A stretch of DNA of 64,000 bases from Punica granatum (lineage: Eukaryota > Streptophyta > Magnoliopsida > Myrtales > Lythraceae), in the NCBI RefSeq assembly GCF_007655135.1, contig NC_045128.1, positions 4,154,001 through 4,218,000 of the forward strand, in the 5' to 3' direction. The notes beneath the pieces were generated by a model. The model saw only the letters and a program-made list of their open reading frames with translations, searched no databases and was not told the DNA's origin. Of this stretch, positions 1-11,454 are shown one piece after another. Every line of letters starts with the position of its first letter. Positions within the stretch are counted from its first letter, which is position 1. The position numbers were made by a program, and so were the translations under genes.

Positions 1-272
1 GAGAACATTGCCCCTGCTTTAAATAAATAATTGTTTCAATATCAAGCACATTACCAAAGATTATGTCCAAAAAGCTTAAACTTTTAGATCAGATGGTATG
101 TGTTCTATCAAAACTTTTAACGGGGCATTAAATTTTATCTCCAAATTTGCGCAGCTTTCGCACATGTATATCGCAGAAGTTTGCAAATTGATTATCATTT
201 GAAACCTAAACTTTAGGCCCACTCTATGCAACTTCAAGTTCTCAAATGATCATAAAGGCACACCAACCGATC

Positions 273-274
<2 letters not shown>

Positions 275-305
<31 letters not shown>
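275..305. repeat. (TA)n microsatellite in PP2C intron 1
   Basis: An uninterrupted run of TA dinucleotides lies in the first intron of the PP2C gene. It is low complexity, probably length-variable, and not coding. Confidence 0.85.
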
Positions 306-306
<1 letters not shown>

Positions 307-368
307 GTCTCAATGCCCTGAAAGATAGATCCAGGTTCATCCCTCACCAGGGAAATGGAGAAACTTAC

Positions 369-687
369 TCTTAAGGTGTTGAAAGAGGTGATCATTAATA
401 TACCGTGATGTCTCCGGCCCACCATGTCCATCGTAAACACCAACAAAGGTCCCGTATGGACCCGACTCGTGCACACTCAGGCTCCCCGACTCAATTTGGC
501 TCTGGTCCTCAAGTAGGCTGTTGGCCTGAACAACGGCCATCGAGAACTCACCATTCACGTGCTGCCCCAAGTCCTTGTACCAGAGCAGCCCGTCCTGCTT
601 ACCCGTGGCATCGGAACCTTTGCGAGTGTATCCACCTGATCTCGACTGAAAGCACGCCCTCAGAAAGTTCATCAACCCCGAGATCAT
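369..687 (-). CDS. Clade-D protein phosphatase 2C, first coding exon (gene runs off the left edge)
   Basis: This is the first coding exon of a PPM-type Ser/Thr phosphatase, a metal-dependent enzyme. In plants, clade-D members are known to dephosphorylate plasma-membrane H+-ATPases and to be inhibited by SAUR proteins. The exon starts at the ATG at 687-685. It reads [12 protein letters not shown], then a [20 protein letters not shown] block, then the metal-binding [11 protein letters not shown] motif with its first catalytic Asp, and ends NDHLFQHLK. The donor GTAAGT follows at 368, leaving one base of a codon that would complete Arg. The remaining roughly 280 residues must lie beyond position 1; bases 1-368 are intron and show no further exon. 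The N-terminus recalls Arabidopsis At4g38520 (from memory). The family call is firm; the exact paralogue is less certain. Confidence 0.9.
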
Positions 688-1950
688 ATGTAACTCATGT
701 CACCAGACCACCCTCCTAGAATTACTCCACATCTCAATTTAACTCTCAATAGTCTGAATCTCCACTCTTCGCAAGTATACACTGCAGAAACAGAAAGAGC
801 GCATAACATTAACAATTCTACAGCAACAATCAAGTAAGACTGATACTTCATAGGGGCTTATTGCATTTCCATATCACTATATTCCCAACTAATCAATCTC
901 TCACCCGGTAATAAGTCCGCCTAGCAGCATTTTATTTCCAGGGGGCACAATCACGCGGCATGTTGCGATCCTGAAACTACCTAACAATGACTCGTTCGAT
1001 TTAGATTACATACCCTGGCTCAGGAATAGGATTCCCCGATTTCTTGATGAATGTTCTGCTGCCCCCTCCTTGACGAGTTATATACACTGCACAAAACAAA
1101 GAGCCCACACGAGATCAAATTGAATCTTCACCAGACACACGTCAGGAGTGACAGAAGAATTGTAACCCACGAACAACAACAACGGCCAGCAACCGGAAAA
1201 AATCAACCGAACACACAAAGACCCAGCAAAGATTGGTCAAAGTCAGTCCTGTTTTTCTTTTCCTCGGACAGCAGCTCTGGTCAACGTGTTGGAAATCCAG
1301 AAGGTCCAAGGCTTCATAGTTGAAAAAGATTCATACCCACAAAGCCTCAAGTACAAGAAATCCCAATCAGACTTTCTTTCCAATCAATGGGCGGATAGAA
1401 TGAGGAGGGCGGAGTTGGAACTATGGGAAGGAAGGAGAGAAAAAATGGGAGCTTGCCTGATAATGTTGACTGCTCAGTGGAAGCTCGACAGGGAGGAAGG
1501 ATGATGGATCTCTATGTTGACTCGATCAGGCCTGGGAGAAGCAAGGAGGAAATGGTGGGGTGTTTGGAATTTTGCTCCTTTGTTTTTAGATCTCTCTCTC
1601 TCTCTCTCTCTAGTGATGGGTAGATGATGAGAGAGTTGAATGAAAGAGGAATTGATGAATTTGGGCCAAACTGAGCTCTCTCTCTCTCTCTCTCTCTTTC
1701 TCTTTCAATCTCTACGGAGGACAGAGCAGGCAAACTCCATAAAACACCAACGATGGAGAGCTCGAAGCCAGCAGGGCAATAGGTCTTGAGCTCTGGTCTG
1801 GGCTCCACAGCACTGTTTGTTGGGAGAGGAGGAGAGAGAAAGGGAGAGAGGAAGTCAATGGGACATTGGGACTGAAGCAAAGGAAACTGGGAATTTCTCC
1901 TCTCTCTCTCTCTCTCTCTCTCTTTTTTCCAACGAACAAAAAACTCTTTT
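688..1950 (-). promoter_or_regulatory. 5' leader and promoter region of the PP2C gene
   Basis: There is no coding sequence here. The stretch upstream of the PP2C start carries three CT/GA microsatellites (about 1591-1611, 1674-1697 and 1900-1922, CT on plus, GA in the gene's sense). GA-rich tracts are common in plant 5' untranslated leaders and core promoters, so transcription probably starts in the 1.2-1.9 kb interval. I cannot place a 5'UTR intron with certainty. Small reading frames here are produced by the low-complexity CT runs. Confidence 0.4.
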
Positions 1951-2441
1951 TAAATATATCATTATTTTCCGTATTTGCAATTTTCTAGTATTCGTGCATC
2001 TAATATTTTTTAATAAAAATGAAGAAAATTATTTTTATGAAAAATGGAGACTATTTTTCCTTCCATGTGTTTTATTTTAATTATGAGAAGGAGCAATACA
2101 TACATTTAGAATTTCTTCTTATTAGCTCTTGTCGTAGTGATAATTTCGAGAAGATATGATTAACAGTACATGCATATTGAATTTCTTCTTATCACTTTTT
2201 GGTACGATGGAGGATTCATTATGTTACTCAAAATGATCGAACGATTATAATCAAATGAGTTGTCAGTTAGACATAATTCACATAATTTCCTTTTAGCTCG
2301 AAAATTTACAAAAGTCGCAACAAAAACTCCCAAGACTTTTTTGTAATAATTTTTTATAAATGGAACATGCTTTTTATAGGAATTTCTCGTCCATAAAAGC
2401 TAAAAATAGAAGATAAAAGAGGAAGGAAAACTTGAAAGTAC
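1951..2441. other. AT-rich spacer, nothing recognised
   Basis: AT-rich DNA between the PP2C 5' region and the MITE. I see no coding frame with family resemblance, no RNA gene and no clear repeat. Confidence 0.5.
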
Positions 2442-2444
2442 TAA

Positions 2445-2709
2445 GCCCTGTTTGGATTCGAAGTTAAAATCACCATGATTTTAACTTCAACTTTAACTCT
2501 ACACTACATAACAAAACACACATTTGAAAAGTCAAACTGGTGGGTCCCATATCTTATTCAAACACACAATCTCATTATACACAATTATCTACTACATCCA
2601 TTTATTTTATTTAAAGTCAAACTGGTTGGCCCACAAACCCTTGTCTTCTTCCTCAGTTAAAGTTAAAGTTAAAATTTCGTTGACTTTAACTCCGAATCCA
2701 AACGGCCCG
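2445..2709. mobile_element. Tourist-like (PIF/Harbinger) MITE, about 265 bp
   Basis: The left end reads GCCCTGTTTGGATTCG and the right end, reverse-complemented, reads CGGGCCGTTTGGATTCGG, giving an imperfect terminal inverted repeat. It is flanked by the trinucleotide TAA on both sides (2442-2444 and 2710-2712), the target duplication typical of Tourist/PIF-Harbinger elements. The interior has inverted subterminal blocks of the TTAAAATCA / TTTTAACTT type and no coding capacity. A sister copy with the same ends and the same TAA duplication is at 52677-52921. Confidence 0.75.
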
Positions 2710-2712
2710 TAA

Positions 2713-5585
2713 GTAATTTTGAATAAACTATACTAAGAATATTCAAGTACATATAGAAGTACGGTGAGAGATTATCCAAGTACTTTTCTCTAGTAAAACA
2801 TATTTAGAATCAAGTTTTTACTTAAATTTGCAATTGCAGACATAACTCCTCCAACAAGTTAATAGATTACTAGATTAATTGCTTAAACTTACTGTGTATA
2901 TTTCAAGTATATAACAATGATTTTGCATATTATGCATTTTAACATAGTATATTTCAAATACATTAGCTTATATTGCAAAATCAACAGTTATATGTTGGCA
3001 AATTTCTACTTTCCATCAACAACAACACAAGCCTTCGATCATAAAAGCATGGCGTTTTTGTTTTCCTTTGTAAAAAAGAAAGCTGACAGAAATCATCTTC
3101 TTTAATTTGCTAAGCAACATATTTTATTTTCAACGGGTAGCAAAAGTGTCAATCTTGTTCTTTCTTTTTTTTTACTCGTTCAATGAAGAAAAATAAATTG
3201 AATTGAAAAATTTTCAATAATGAATTTAGACTAGTCGTTAAACAGAAAAAAAAACTAAAATAATTATCCTTTCAACCAAAAGAAAACAGAACAGGGAAAA
3301 TCAAAAGGCCAAGAAAGATTTCCAACAAAAAACAAGCCAGGAAAGTTTCAAAAAATCGACATCATTTTCATCAGAAAGAAAAAAAAAATTCCCTCGCCCA
3401 TCCGTGCTTTCCCTTTCCCTTTTTCCAAAAATTAAATAAATAAACAATGATTTTTTGGCTAAAGTATAAGAAATGAAAAATAGAAAATATGTAAAATGAT
3501 TGAATTCCAGGATTTCTTACATGGCAGTACGGGAAGTTCTGGGAAGCGCAGCTCATTGACATGACACGTCAGCGGGCGGGTTGCCAGCTATAATCCACTG
3601 TTTTGTCTTTGTCTGAATAATTATACGTGCCCCATTAAATGCCAAGTGCACACGTGTCAGACTTCTGACTCGACAGGATCGATGAACCGTCCTTCTGCAG
3701 GTGGCAGCATTCGTGTGCAGAAGCAGCATCGATTGGCAAAACACTATCAGCCAATCAGGATGCTGGGACGAGCCGGACGGAGGGTAGTTCCGGAATTACA
3801 GGCTGTTCAGGGGGCCAGTAGTCGACAAGTGGTGGCCTGTGATTGGCTGTCCTTATGGTGGGGATCGAACATCAGCTGTCTGCTAAGCCAAACAGCTCAC
3901 GAGGAGCTTCATGGTGCCCGGACATTTCTAACTAAGATCCCGCCGACTTCTTTAATTGCAATTGGAGAAAACGGGATTTGCATTTCTTATATTGCTCCGG
4001 TCAAAATATACAAAATTATGGACCGATCGAGGGGGCTATGCGAGAATTTTTACATATTATTATACAATTTTTTTTTTATAAAATTCATTGTGCGTGCTAT
4101 CTAGTCCAAAAACTTATTATTCTCTTCCCCCTGAAAAGCAAGCCCTTTAGATCAAAATATTGAATCCATCTCTTTTTGAACGAAGATGCATTCCACGGTC
4201 AGTAAACTAATCGTCCGTGAATGAATTTTATCTGCCATCGTTAACCTATTATCAATTGGAGTTACAACAACAAATGAACTGTCGGGTCCACTTATATTCA
4301 AAAGAATTGTCAAATATGGACCTACATAGATCCATAGATAGGGGAGGCATTGATCGTTTCATAAGAATAAATCCCTTGTGCAAATAGGAGGAAGAATGGC
4401 GAAAAAATATGGCATTCATGCTATTGTATGTTACATATATTTGTGAGTGCATATATAGGCGACGATCTTAAATTATTTCTCAATAAAAGTGCGAATTGTA
4501 CGGATCACAAGAGTCGCCACGAATTCATTCTATGCCGACAACCTCCGTATCGAGCGGAACCGGTTACGGCCCAACATGTGATGTAACGGGCCATTCATTT
4601 GGGTGTGGATTTTATTGGGATTCACCGGTTTTTGCAACTATAAAGGGCAGCCTGTGAGGCTGTTTGCATTTGCCTTTCAATGGTGGAATAATGGTGGGTT
4701 CCATCCTATGTTGTCGACTCTCACCTTTTTGTTTATTTAATTATATGATTTATTTCGGAGTTGAAAAAATAAAAATCTCTAAGCTATGTTCTCACGTTAA
4801 TATAGCTTGTTTGAATGTAAGAAAAAATGGAAGGAATCAGAGGGAGTAGAGGAGAGGCAAAGGAAAAATTGTACATCCATTTTTCTTTGTTTCCCTCAAA
4901 AAAGATGGATCAAAAGTCGCATACTGTTTTTACTGATCCGCAAGCTTAAATATCATTTTATACCATTGAAAATAAAATATGTATAAAGTACAAAAAAGTA
5001 TGCTGAAACTGAAAGAGTATTAATTTATTATCATATAACAAATAAAATACTGGAATTTCAAATTTTCAAGTCTATGAAACTAAGCATGAAACTATTGGGT
5101 TAGGTCTGCATAAAGAATATAGAGAACACTATACCTAACTTTTACATCTCATGGGGGTCATTTTCACCGGAAAATAATCTTTTTGTTTTTCCTTTTGAGG
5201 TATTCTCCATGTAACTCCCCCAACCCGTTCAATGCGACTTTGTCCTACATCCAAGAAATAGGCATTGTTATAATAACAAAGATATATATATGATGATCTC
5301 ATAGGACTATTTCTTCCAGGTACGGGGGAGAAGATCTTGCTTAGAGTATACTTCCTGTAAGATCGAAGTCACAAGGTGCTCCAACTTCTCAAGTTAAACA
5401 TATAATTCGTTAGTTTATTGCGTGAGTTTTAGAGTCCATCTTATTTTTCAAAATAGAATAACATTATACGTAGATCTGTATATTTATAATCTATAGCTTA
5501 TCCCATCTTAATTGGTTGATGGCAATACTAGTGGAATATCCATAAACGTTTGGGCTAAAAGAAGATTACATGTATACAGTAACGA
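2713..5585. other. Gene-free spacer
   Basis: No convincing gene. Around 3540-3960 the base composition is less AT-rich and contains a G-box/ABRE-like ACACGTGTC (3650-3658), but no reading frame there resembles a known family. The stretch near 4490-4630, with the phrase CACAAGAGTCGCCACGAATT, looks like a fragment of a dispersed repeat, possibly an LTR element, though I cannot define its ends. Confidence 0.4.
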
Positions 5586-5589
5586 TCTT

Positions 5590-5735
5590 AATTCAAGCGG
5601 TTCGACATTTGTTTTCCTTAAGTAAAATTTTGAATTCGAGTTTTGTGGATGAATAAAATCCTTGATTGGGAGAGTTTACTTTTAAGTAAGCCGATCCGGC
5701 TCGAACTGAATAAGTTGGAACCTATTGGGATTTCA
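5590..5735 (+). mobile_element. Degraded tRNA-derived SINE (putative)
   Basis: The sequence opens with an A-box-like AAGCGGTTCGACATTT and continues to a B-box-like TTTTGAATTCGAGTTTTG about 35 bases later, followed by an unrelated body ending near AAGCCGATCCGGCTCGAACTG. This layout is that of plant tRNA-derived SINEs. No target duplication could be found and both boxes deviate from consensus, so this is an old copy at best. Confidence 0.35.
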
Positions 5736-5940
5736 AATACCTAGATATATAACCAAAAAAAAGACGGTTATGGGTTCAAGACATAAAATCCAAAGAAAGA
5801 TTCAAATGTAAAGAATCTAATCTCCCTCTATACACACATATATATTAATTCGGTACTTGTTCGACTCGCGAAATCCCTATTCCCTACTATTAATGCAATA
5901 CATAGACTGTGCATTCATGTTCTATTTACTTTTTGTGGAA

Positions 5941-6870
5941 GAAATAAAAATTCTTCATCTTTACCGATATGTATATTAATTAATTACAATTAAAACTTCA
6001 TTATAATTAATGCATATAATGATATATATGCATTAATTTTTATTACAATTTCATTATTATGCACACCTGATTTTTAAACTAAGCATTATTTTCATTTCTA
6101 AATTTTCAATATTTTTATCTATATCACTGACAGTTATTTTTTCTTTTAAAATGAATAAAACTAAAGTTAGAATATTTTTGTTTTTTCTTGAATCTATAAG
6201 TAAAAACTATTGTAAAAAGTAATCCTTTCTTATAATTATACATCTTGAAAACATATGTATCTTTCAAAAATTGGTAATTTAAACAGTAAAGTCGATGATA
6301 TATCTCTCAACCTTCTTATATAATTAAGTACTATAATAATGTGTTCCGTGCCATTTAGTATTACTAAGAACACTTTGAAATTTAATTTTTAAAATAATAT
6401 GTGGTTGTGCCATTTAGTATTTTCCAATATTTGTCTATATCACATACCATTGTTTTTTCGAGAAAGCAATTTTTATATTAAATTCTTCCTCTTTACTGAT
6501 ATTTATATTCATTAATTTTAATTTCAATTTCATTACTATGCACATTTAATTTTCAAATAAAGCATTAATTTTATTTCTAATTTTCAATAATTATCTATTT
6601 CATAGATTGTTATTTTTCCTTTTAAGATGAATAAAACAAAAATTATAATATTTTTCATGTTTTTCCCAACATGCGCAGATAAAAACTAGTGGGAAAAATA
6701 ATCCTTTCTTAAAATTATACATCTTCAAAACATATATTATCTTTAAAAAATTGGTAATTTAAATAGTAAAGTCGATAATATATATGTTAATCTTCTCATG
6801 TAGTTAAGTACTAAACGATATGCATTCCATGTCATTTAGTTTTACTAAGAACATATTGAAATTTAATCCT
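5941..6870. repeat. Diverged direct duplication of an AT-rich block, about 0.4 kb per copy
   Basis: The segment at about 5945-6385 reappears at about 6477-6870 with many substitutions and indels. Shared landmarks in the same order are AAATTCTTC(A/C)TCTTTAC, AATCCTTTCTTA(T/A)AATTATACATCTT, AAAATTGGTAATTTAAA(C/T)AGTAAAGTCGAT, and CATTTAGT(A/T)TTACTAAGAACA. It has no coding potential. It is either an old local duplication or two copies of one AT-rich element inserted side by side. Confidence 0.7.
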
Positions 6871-7080
6871 ACAACTTGGGGGTGGATTCAGGGGCTTTCT
6901 CGCCAGCCACTCACCCTCCTACTGGGATTGTCATTGGAATCCCTCAAACTGGGGAGTTAGGGGCCCCTGTTGACCACTCATCCCCTAATGGGGGTCGCCA
7001 ACATAGTTTGAGTCGGCTCGCAACCCCTAATCGGAGGGTAGGTCGCTGGCGGGTGCACCCCCACCCTCTCCTTCGTTCTC
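6871..7080. repeat. GC-rich dispersed repeat with GGTCGC/GCGACC-like blocks
   Basis: An abrupt GC-rich island sits inside very AT-rich DNA, with repeated short phrases such as CCCCTAATNGGGG and GGTCGC. A block of similar character is at 53099-53350. Reading frames across it have no family resemblance and look like by-products of the repeat. Confidence 0.45.
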
Positions 7081-7865
7081 AACTTCGATTATATATATAT
7101 ATTTGTTTTAGGATCTTCAAGTTATTCGTGCAAAATTCTTCCCAAAAAAGTCGTTACGTCATAATTTGGTCCATTTTTGATAAAATATCGACGACATGTT
7201 GTGCGGTGAAGAAAAAATCGTGTTAGTATCGTGAAATGATTTTAATTTATGCTGCAACATGAAAAATGTCAAAAAATCATGTTGTATAGTACCATTTTCC
7301 TATATAAAGGTTGTTTCTATATAATACTATGGTAAAAATCTTAAATTTACTGATAAACCAAAAAAGTCGGTAAATTTCTTTTCCATATATTGGTAGTTCT
7401 TATGTTAATCTCTATTGGCGTGAATAGTATGGCTGGCAGTGACTTACTGCATTATGTTATATTAGCAACAAAGATTCGTTACATGCAACTTTTGGTAAAA
7501 TATAAATAATTTTACAAAATCCTAACTCATTGAGGAAAATCCCAAATAAAAGGAATAAAAATATGCTTATTCAAAAAGTAATCCGAAGCTTTTAGACTTT
7601 TTTTTTCCACGATGCTTTTAAAACTTAAGATAATAAAATTAAATGGCTTTACCGGGATTTAAATTGATGTTACATTGGCTATTATAATGATAAATTAAGT
7701 TTGTTTGATTTATAAAATAGGTTGTAATCATCCATAAATGATAGTCGATGAGCTCTTGAATTTGTCATGTAATGTTCAATTTGCGTTAAGATACTGCGTG
7801 GACTATGAATATGAAATCAAATATTCACTGAAATTTAGTCAAAGTACTTAAATTTAAGTAGGACC
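7081..7865. other. AT-rich spacer, nothing recognised
   Basis: No gene, RNA or bounded element was identified between the GC-rich repeat and the LINE remnant. Confidence 0.45.
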
Positions 7866-8950
7866 AGACTCTTTGTTTTGGAGGTTGTCTTGTTCGGGTG
7901 AGTTTTTTGTTGCATCCGCTTATAACATTGTCGCGGTCCAGCACCGACGAGTTCCTAATTCGCCGTGGAAGTACGTTTGGTCTGGGGACGGGCCTGAGAG
8001 AATTCGCATGTTTCTCTGGCTAGTGGCCAATGACCGACTCCTCACTAATGTTAATCGAGTTCAACGCAACATTGCTGCTTCCTCACTATGTGGGCTTTTT
8101 AATGCAACGACAGAATCGACTCTCCATGTTCTCCGGGATTGCCTTCCCACTCGAAATATGTGGCTTAGACTCCTCCCACAGTCGATGCTTTCGTCCTTCT
8201 TCGCGCAATCATTGTGTGATTGGCTTGTGATGAATCTTAAACCTTTGGTCCTATTTTACTTTCGGATGAACTAGGATTCTATCTTCGTAGTGGCATGCTG
8301 GCTCCTCCGGCAATGGAAGAATAAGGAGATATTCTAGGAGGACTTTAGAAGGCCGCATGATGAGTATGGGCGTATAATTCAAACATCGTGGAGTTTTGTT
8401 AGTGCAAGCAAACTAGATCAGCTTGTTTCTCCTAATTCTGTTAAACGATGGGTGCTCTTTCGCTGGGAGAAACCTGGAGAGGGCTGGCATAAATTGAACA
8501 CTGATGGGCATCTCAAAGGAATCTAGGGATTGCTGGGGTAGGTGGTTTGATTCGAGACTCGAATGGAAATTGAATCGATGGTTTTATGCAAAGCGTTGGT
8601 ATATCGATGTCCATGGTGGCGGAGCTGTGGGGGGATGAAATTTGGACTAGAATTGGCATGATCTTTGGGCTGTCGAAGACTGATTCTCGAGGTTAATTCA
8701 GCTTGTGCTCAAGATCTAATCACTGCCCAGGCACTCGGTGCCCAGTCACTAAGGAAACTACTATCCGATATCTATAGCTTGCTCGCTCGGAGTTGGGAAG
8801 TGTTGATCAAACTCGCGTATCGTGAAGGAAATTTTTGTGCAAACTGACTGTCTCGGAGAGCTGTTAATCATCCGTTAGGAGTCCATTTTCTCTAGTCGAT
8901 CCCTTATTATCTTGCTCCTATTCCATTAGGAGATATTCCAGGGCTTCTTT
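7866..8950 (+). mobile_element. Dead non-LTR retrotransposon (plant L1-type LINE), 3' end of the polyprotein
   Basis: Translation of 7873-8274 gives a zf-RVT reverse-transcriptase zinc-binding domain: a WKYVWSGDGPERIRMFLWL block, then an LLTNVNRVQRN block, then a cysteine/histidine-bearing segment ending in NMWLRLLP. After a stop at 8272-8274 a second conserved region follows, with WHKLNTDG near 8489-8512 opening an RNase H-like domain and a terminal LLARSWEVLIKLAYREGN block near 8775-8835. Stops and frameshifts separate the pieces, so this is a decayed fragment of the ORF2 C-terminus. The upstream endonuclease and reverse transcriptase core are absent, as expected for a 5'-truncated LINE. 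Confidence 0.8.
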
Positions 8951-8984
8951 ACCCCGCTTTTGTAATCTTCAATTTCTTTTGTAT

Positions 8985-9963
8985 CTCACCTTATTAAATA
9001 TAGGTAGAAGAATAATGTCTTAATAAATTAGTGTATTACATATATGATATAAATTTATATTCCACCCTATTAGATAGGGATATAAGAGTAAATGTCTTAA
9101 TAAATAAGTATATTATATTGAAATTGAATAATATAAATTATTATTGTAATTAAATATATCTATATATAGTTGTGATAAACCTTATTAACTAGGGATAGAA
9201 GAGTAATATCTTAATAAATTAGTATATTATAATGAAATTGAATAATATTAATTATTATTATTATTGAATAATATTAATTATTATTGTAGTTAAAGAAAAT
9301 GTATCTAAAAGAAATATTAAAGAAGAATTCTAATTAATAAATATACATAATTTTAAAAAAATTAATTTTATTATTAAACTTACTTAATTAATTTTAATAA
9401 TCATTATTAGCCATTTAGCCTTATGGAAGTTATTAAATAAATCTCTCGCCGAAGTTATTAATCATTTGATCTAAAATTATTTAAATTCACAAAACTTAAT
9501 ATATGAAACATGAGAGAAAATGACAAATGCAAAGTTATTAAATAAATCTTTCATCGAAATGGTTAGTCATTCGATCTAAAATTATTTAAATTCACAAAAC
9601 TTAATACATGAAACATGAGTGAGAAAATGACAAATGCGAATAAATGTTAATGTTTTATAGACTCTATGATTATTAATTTTTTATTAACTAAAGTTAGGAA
9701 TTTTGCATTTTTGGATTTTATAATTATTTCAAATAAGTTGAATTGATAATTATGATCATATCTATGGAATAATTTACATGAAATATTTATTGCGTGGGTG
9801 TGAAATTTATTTTATTAAAAGTTTATATAGTATAAAAAATAATTATATATATATATATATTAATATAAACTATAAATCAACATAGATTACTATCTTAATA
9901 CGTAGTATGTCATAATAAATTTTCTTCATAAAATTCATGCAATGCACGTGTTCAATGGCCTAG
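8985..9963 (+). mobile_element. AT-rich non-autonomous Helitron-like element, copy A
   Basis: The 3' end reads CAATGCACGTGTTCAATGGCCTAG followed by T at 9964. That is a degenerate hairpin (CATGC-AAT-GCACG) just before CTAG|T, which matches the Helitron CTRR|T terminus. Its body matches copy B (58892-60065) in inverted orientation: both contain a block like AAATAAATCTCT...ATCTAAAATTATT. Inside, a roughly 105-bp segment is tandemly doubled (9427-9531 and 9532-9640). The 5' end is blurred against the LINE remnant and is approximate. It has no coding capacity. Confidence 0.5.
9427..9640. repeat. Tandem duplication, period about 105 bp
   Basis: AAGTTATTAAATAAATCT recurs exactly 105 bases later, and the following ATCTAAAATTATTTAAATTC and ACAAAACTTAATA phrases repeat with few changes. 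It lies inside the Helitron-like element and is specific to copy A. Confidence 0.75.
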
Positions 9964-9964
9964 T

Positions 9965-11200
9965 ATATATTATCGTAAACATTGTAGTAAACAATGAAAA
10001 CTAGTCCATAGCAATGAGAGGGAGATTAGTGATCTTTTCCAAACTCTCAACAATATTCTTTTTCTAGTTTTTTCATTATTAAAATATTATTATTATTTAT
10101 TTACATTTTCTATATTTCTTTCGGATTTTAATCCCACATCTTATTTCCAGAAGTCCAATCAGTTATGACGAATAAAGTTCGACTCGAGTTAGGTCAGTCC
10201 ATATATAATAGTAACTGTATCGAAAAAGCTTCAAATGCCTATTATCAAAAGAACATTTGACTTTGAAGCGTTGCATTTTCTTTATAAGTGATTTATTTGC
10301 TCTCTGTCTTTTTTTTTTGCAAGTATGCTTTTGTTGGATTTTTTTTGTTTTATATTTTGTTTGTTCATAATAATGTCCCTTGTAATTATATACTTTCACT
10401 AGCATTAGAAAGTACGTCTTAATAAAGGAGTTTAGAGGCCCAAACTTGTTCAATAGAAAGAAATCATAAATTAATTATTATTACACTTGAAATATTAAAA
10501 ATAATAAAAAATATTTTTTGATAGAACTTACTTCTAATTTTGGAACTTTGAAGTCCACAGATTGAAAATTCTTGATGCCAGACAGATTAATAAATCTAAT
10601 TGGTCTTTTTCTCTAGGATTAAAGGCGTGACGCACGAGGTGACGCTGAGGCTTAACTTCTTTTGTTTTTTTCTCCCCACTAATTTATACATGTGGATTTT
10701 TTTTTCTATCTCTAATCCTTTAAAAAATTAAACAGGCTATAGTCACCACACGGATAGAAAAAGGTATCTATAATTTTATATATTTAATACCCGATTAAAA
10801 AAACTTATAAATCAACATTGAAATGGAGATATACTTTCTTTACAAATGAAGTACACTAAAAGATACTCATCGAAAAAAAGAAGTATACTAAAAGATTATA
10901 AACTGTCCTTTTCGCAATCTTTTTAATAAAACGAGGTATTTTTTGAGTGCATATATTTTTAAATCGATTTGAACAAGAAATCAAAACTCTTATCTTTTAC
11001 GTTAATTTTAGCTAAGGACAATTCACACAACACACATATGCAGTAGTAGTTTCCGAACAAGTATAACGACATCGAGTTTATCATCCGTTTTGATGATTCG
11101 GGACTAGAGAATTACGGACGTTCAAGCTGAAAACATTATGTGATGACGGTCTATTACGACCAAGCAGTGAGTCGACTTCACCGTCTTTCGGATATGGATC
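9965..11200. other. AT-rich spacer upstream of the IF-3 gene
   Basis: No supported gene or bounded element. The 96-codon minus frame at 10163-10453 is lysine-rich and AT-driven, with no family resemblance. Confidence 0.45.
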
Positions 11201-11211
11201 CACTGACGAAA

Positions 11212-11264
11212 TGGGCTCTGGCCCAATCCTCTCTTTGGGCCCACCAACTCCTAAGTCCAGCCCA
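11212..11264 (+). promoter_or_regulatory. Cluster of site II (TGGGCY) elements in the IF-3 promoter
   Basis: Within about 50 bases there are ATGGGCTCTGGCCCAAT, then a palindromic TTGGGCCCAC, then AGCCCAT, i.e. four or five TGGGC/GCCCA cores on both strands. They lie about 200-240 bases before the IF-3 start codon. Site II elements are bound by TCP factors and are known to be enriched in nuclear genes for mitochondrial and ribosomal components, which fits the downstream product. Confidence 0.55.
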
Positions 11265-11454
11265 TTTACGAGTACTGCTTTCACCATGCGGGGTCTTGCT
11301 CGCTGGACAAGACACAGCTGCAAGCAGTCTCACGGATGTCGGCCTAAGGCATTTGTCCGACGACGCCGAATCTCCGTCCACCGCTGCAACCGTGCGAAGC
11401 CCACTTCTCTGAGGCGTGCATGCCGGAAATTTGACTCCAGTTGACAGCGGAAAG

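Noticed and set aside
1512..1939. Overlapping frames with Arg-Glu repeats near the PP2C leader
   Set aside because: They are produced by GA/CT microsatellites and have no conserved content.
3646..4104. 152-codon plus-strand open frame in a GC-richer spacer
   Set aside because: No domain or family resemblance, a sudden shift to AT-driven residues at its C-terminus, and no supporting splice or promoter pattern. The G-box nearby alone does not make a gene.
9000..9963. Possible CRISPR-like array because of repeated AT-rich phrases
   Set aside because: Repeats are irregular, diverged and without unique spacers of constant length, and the DNA is plant nuclear. The ends fit a Helitron-like element instead.
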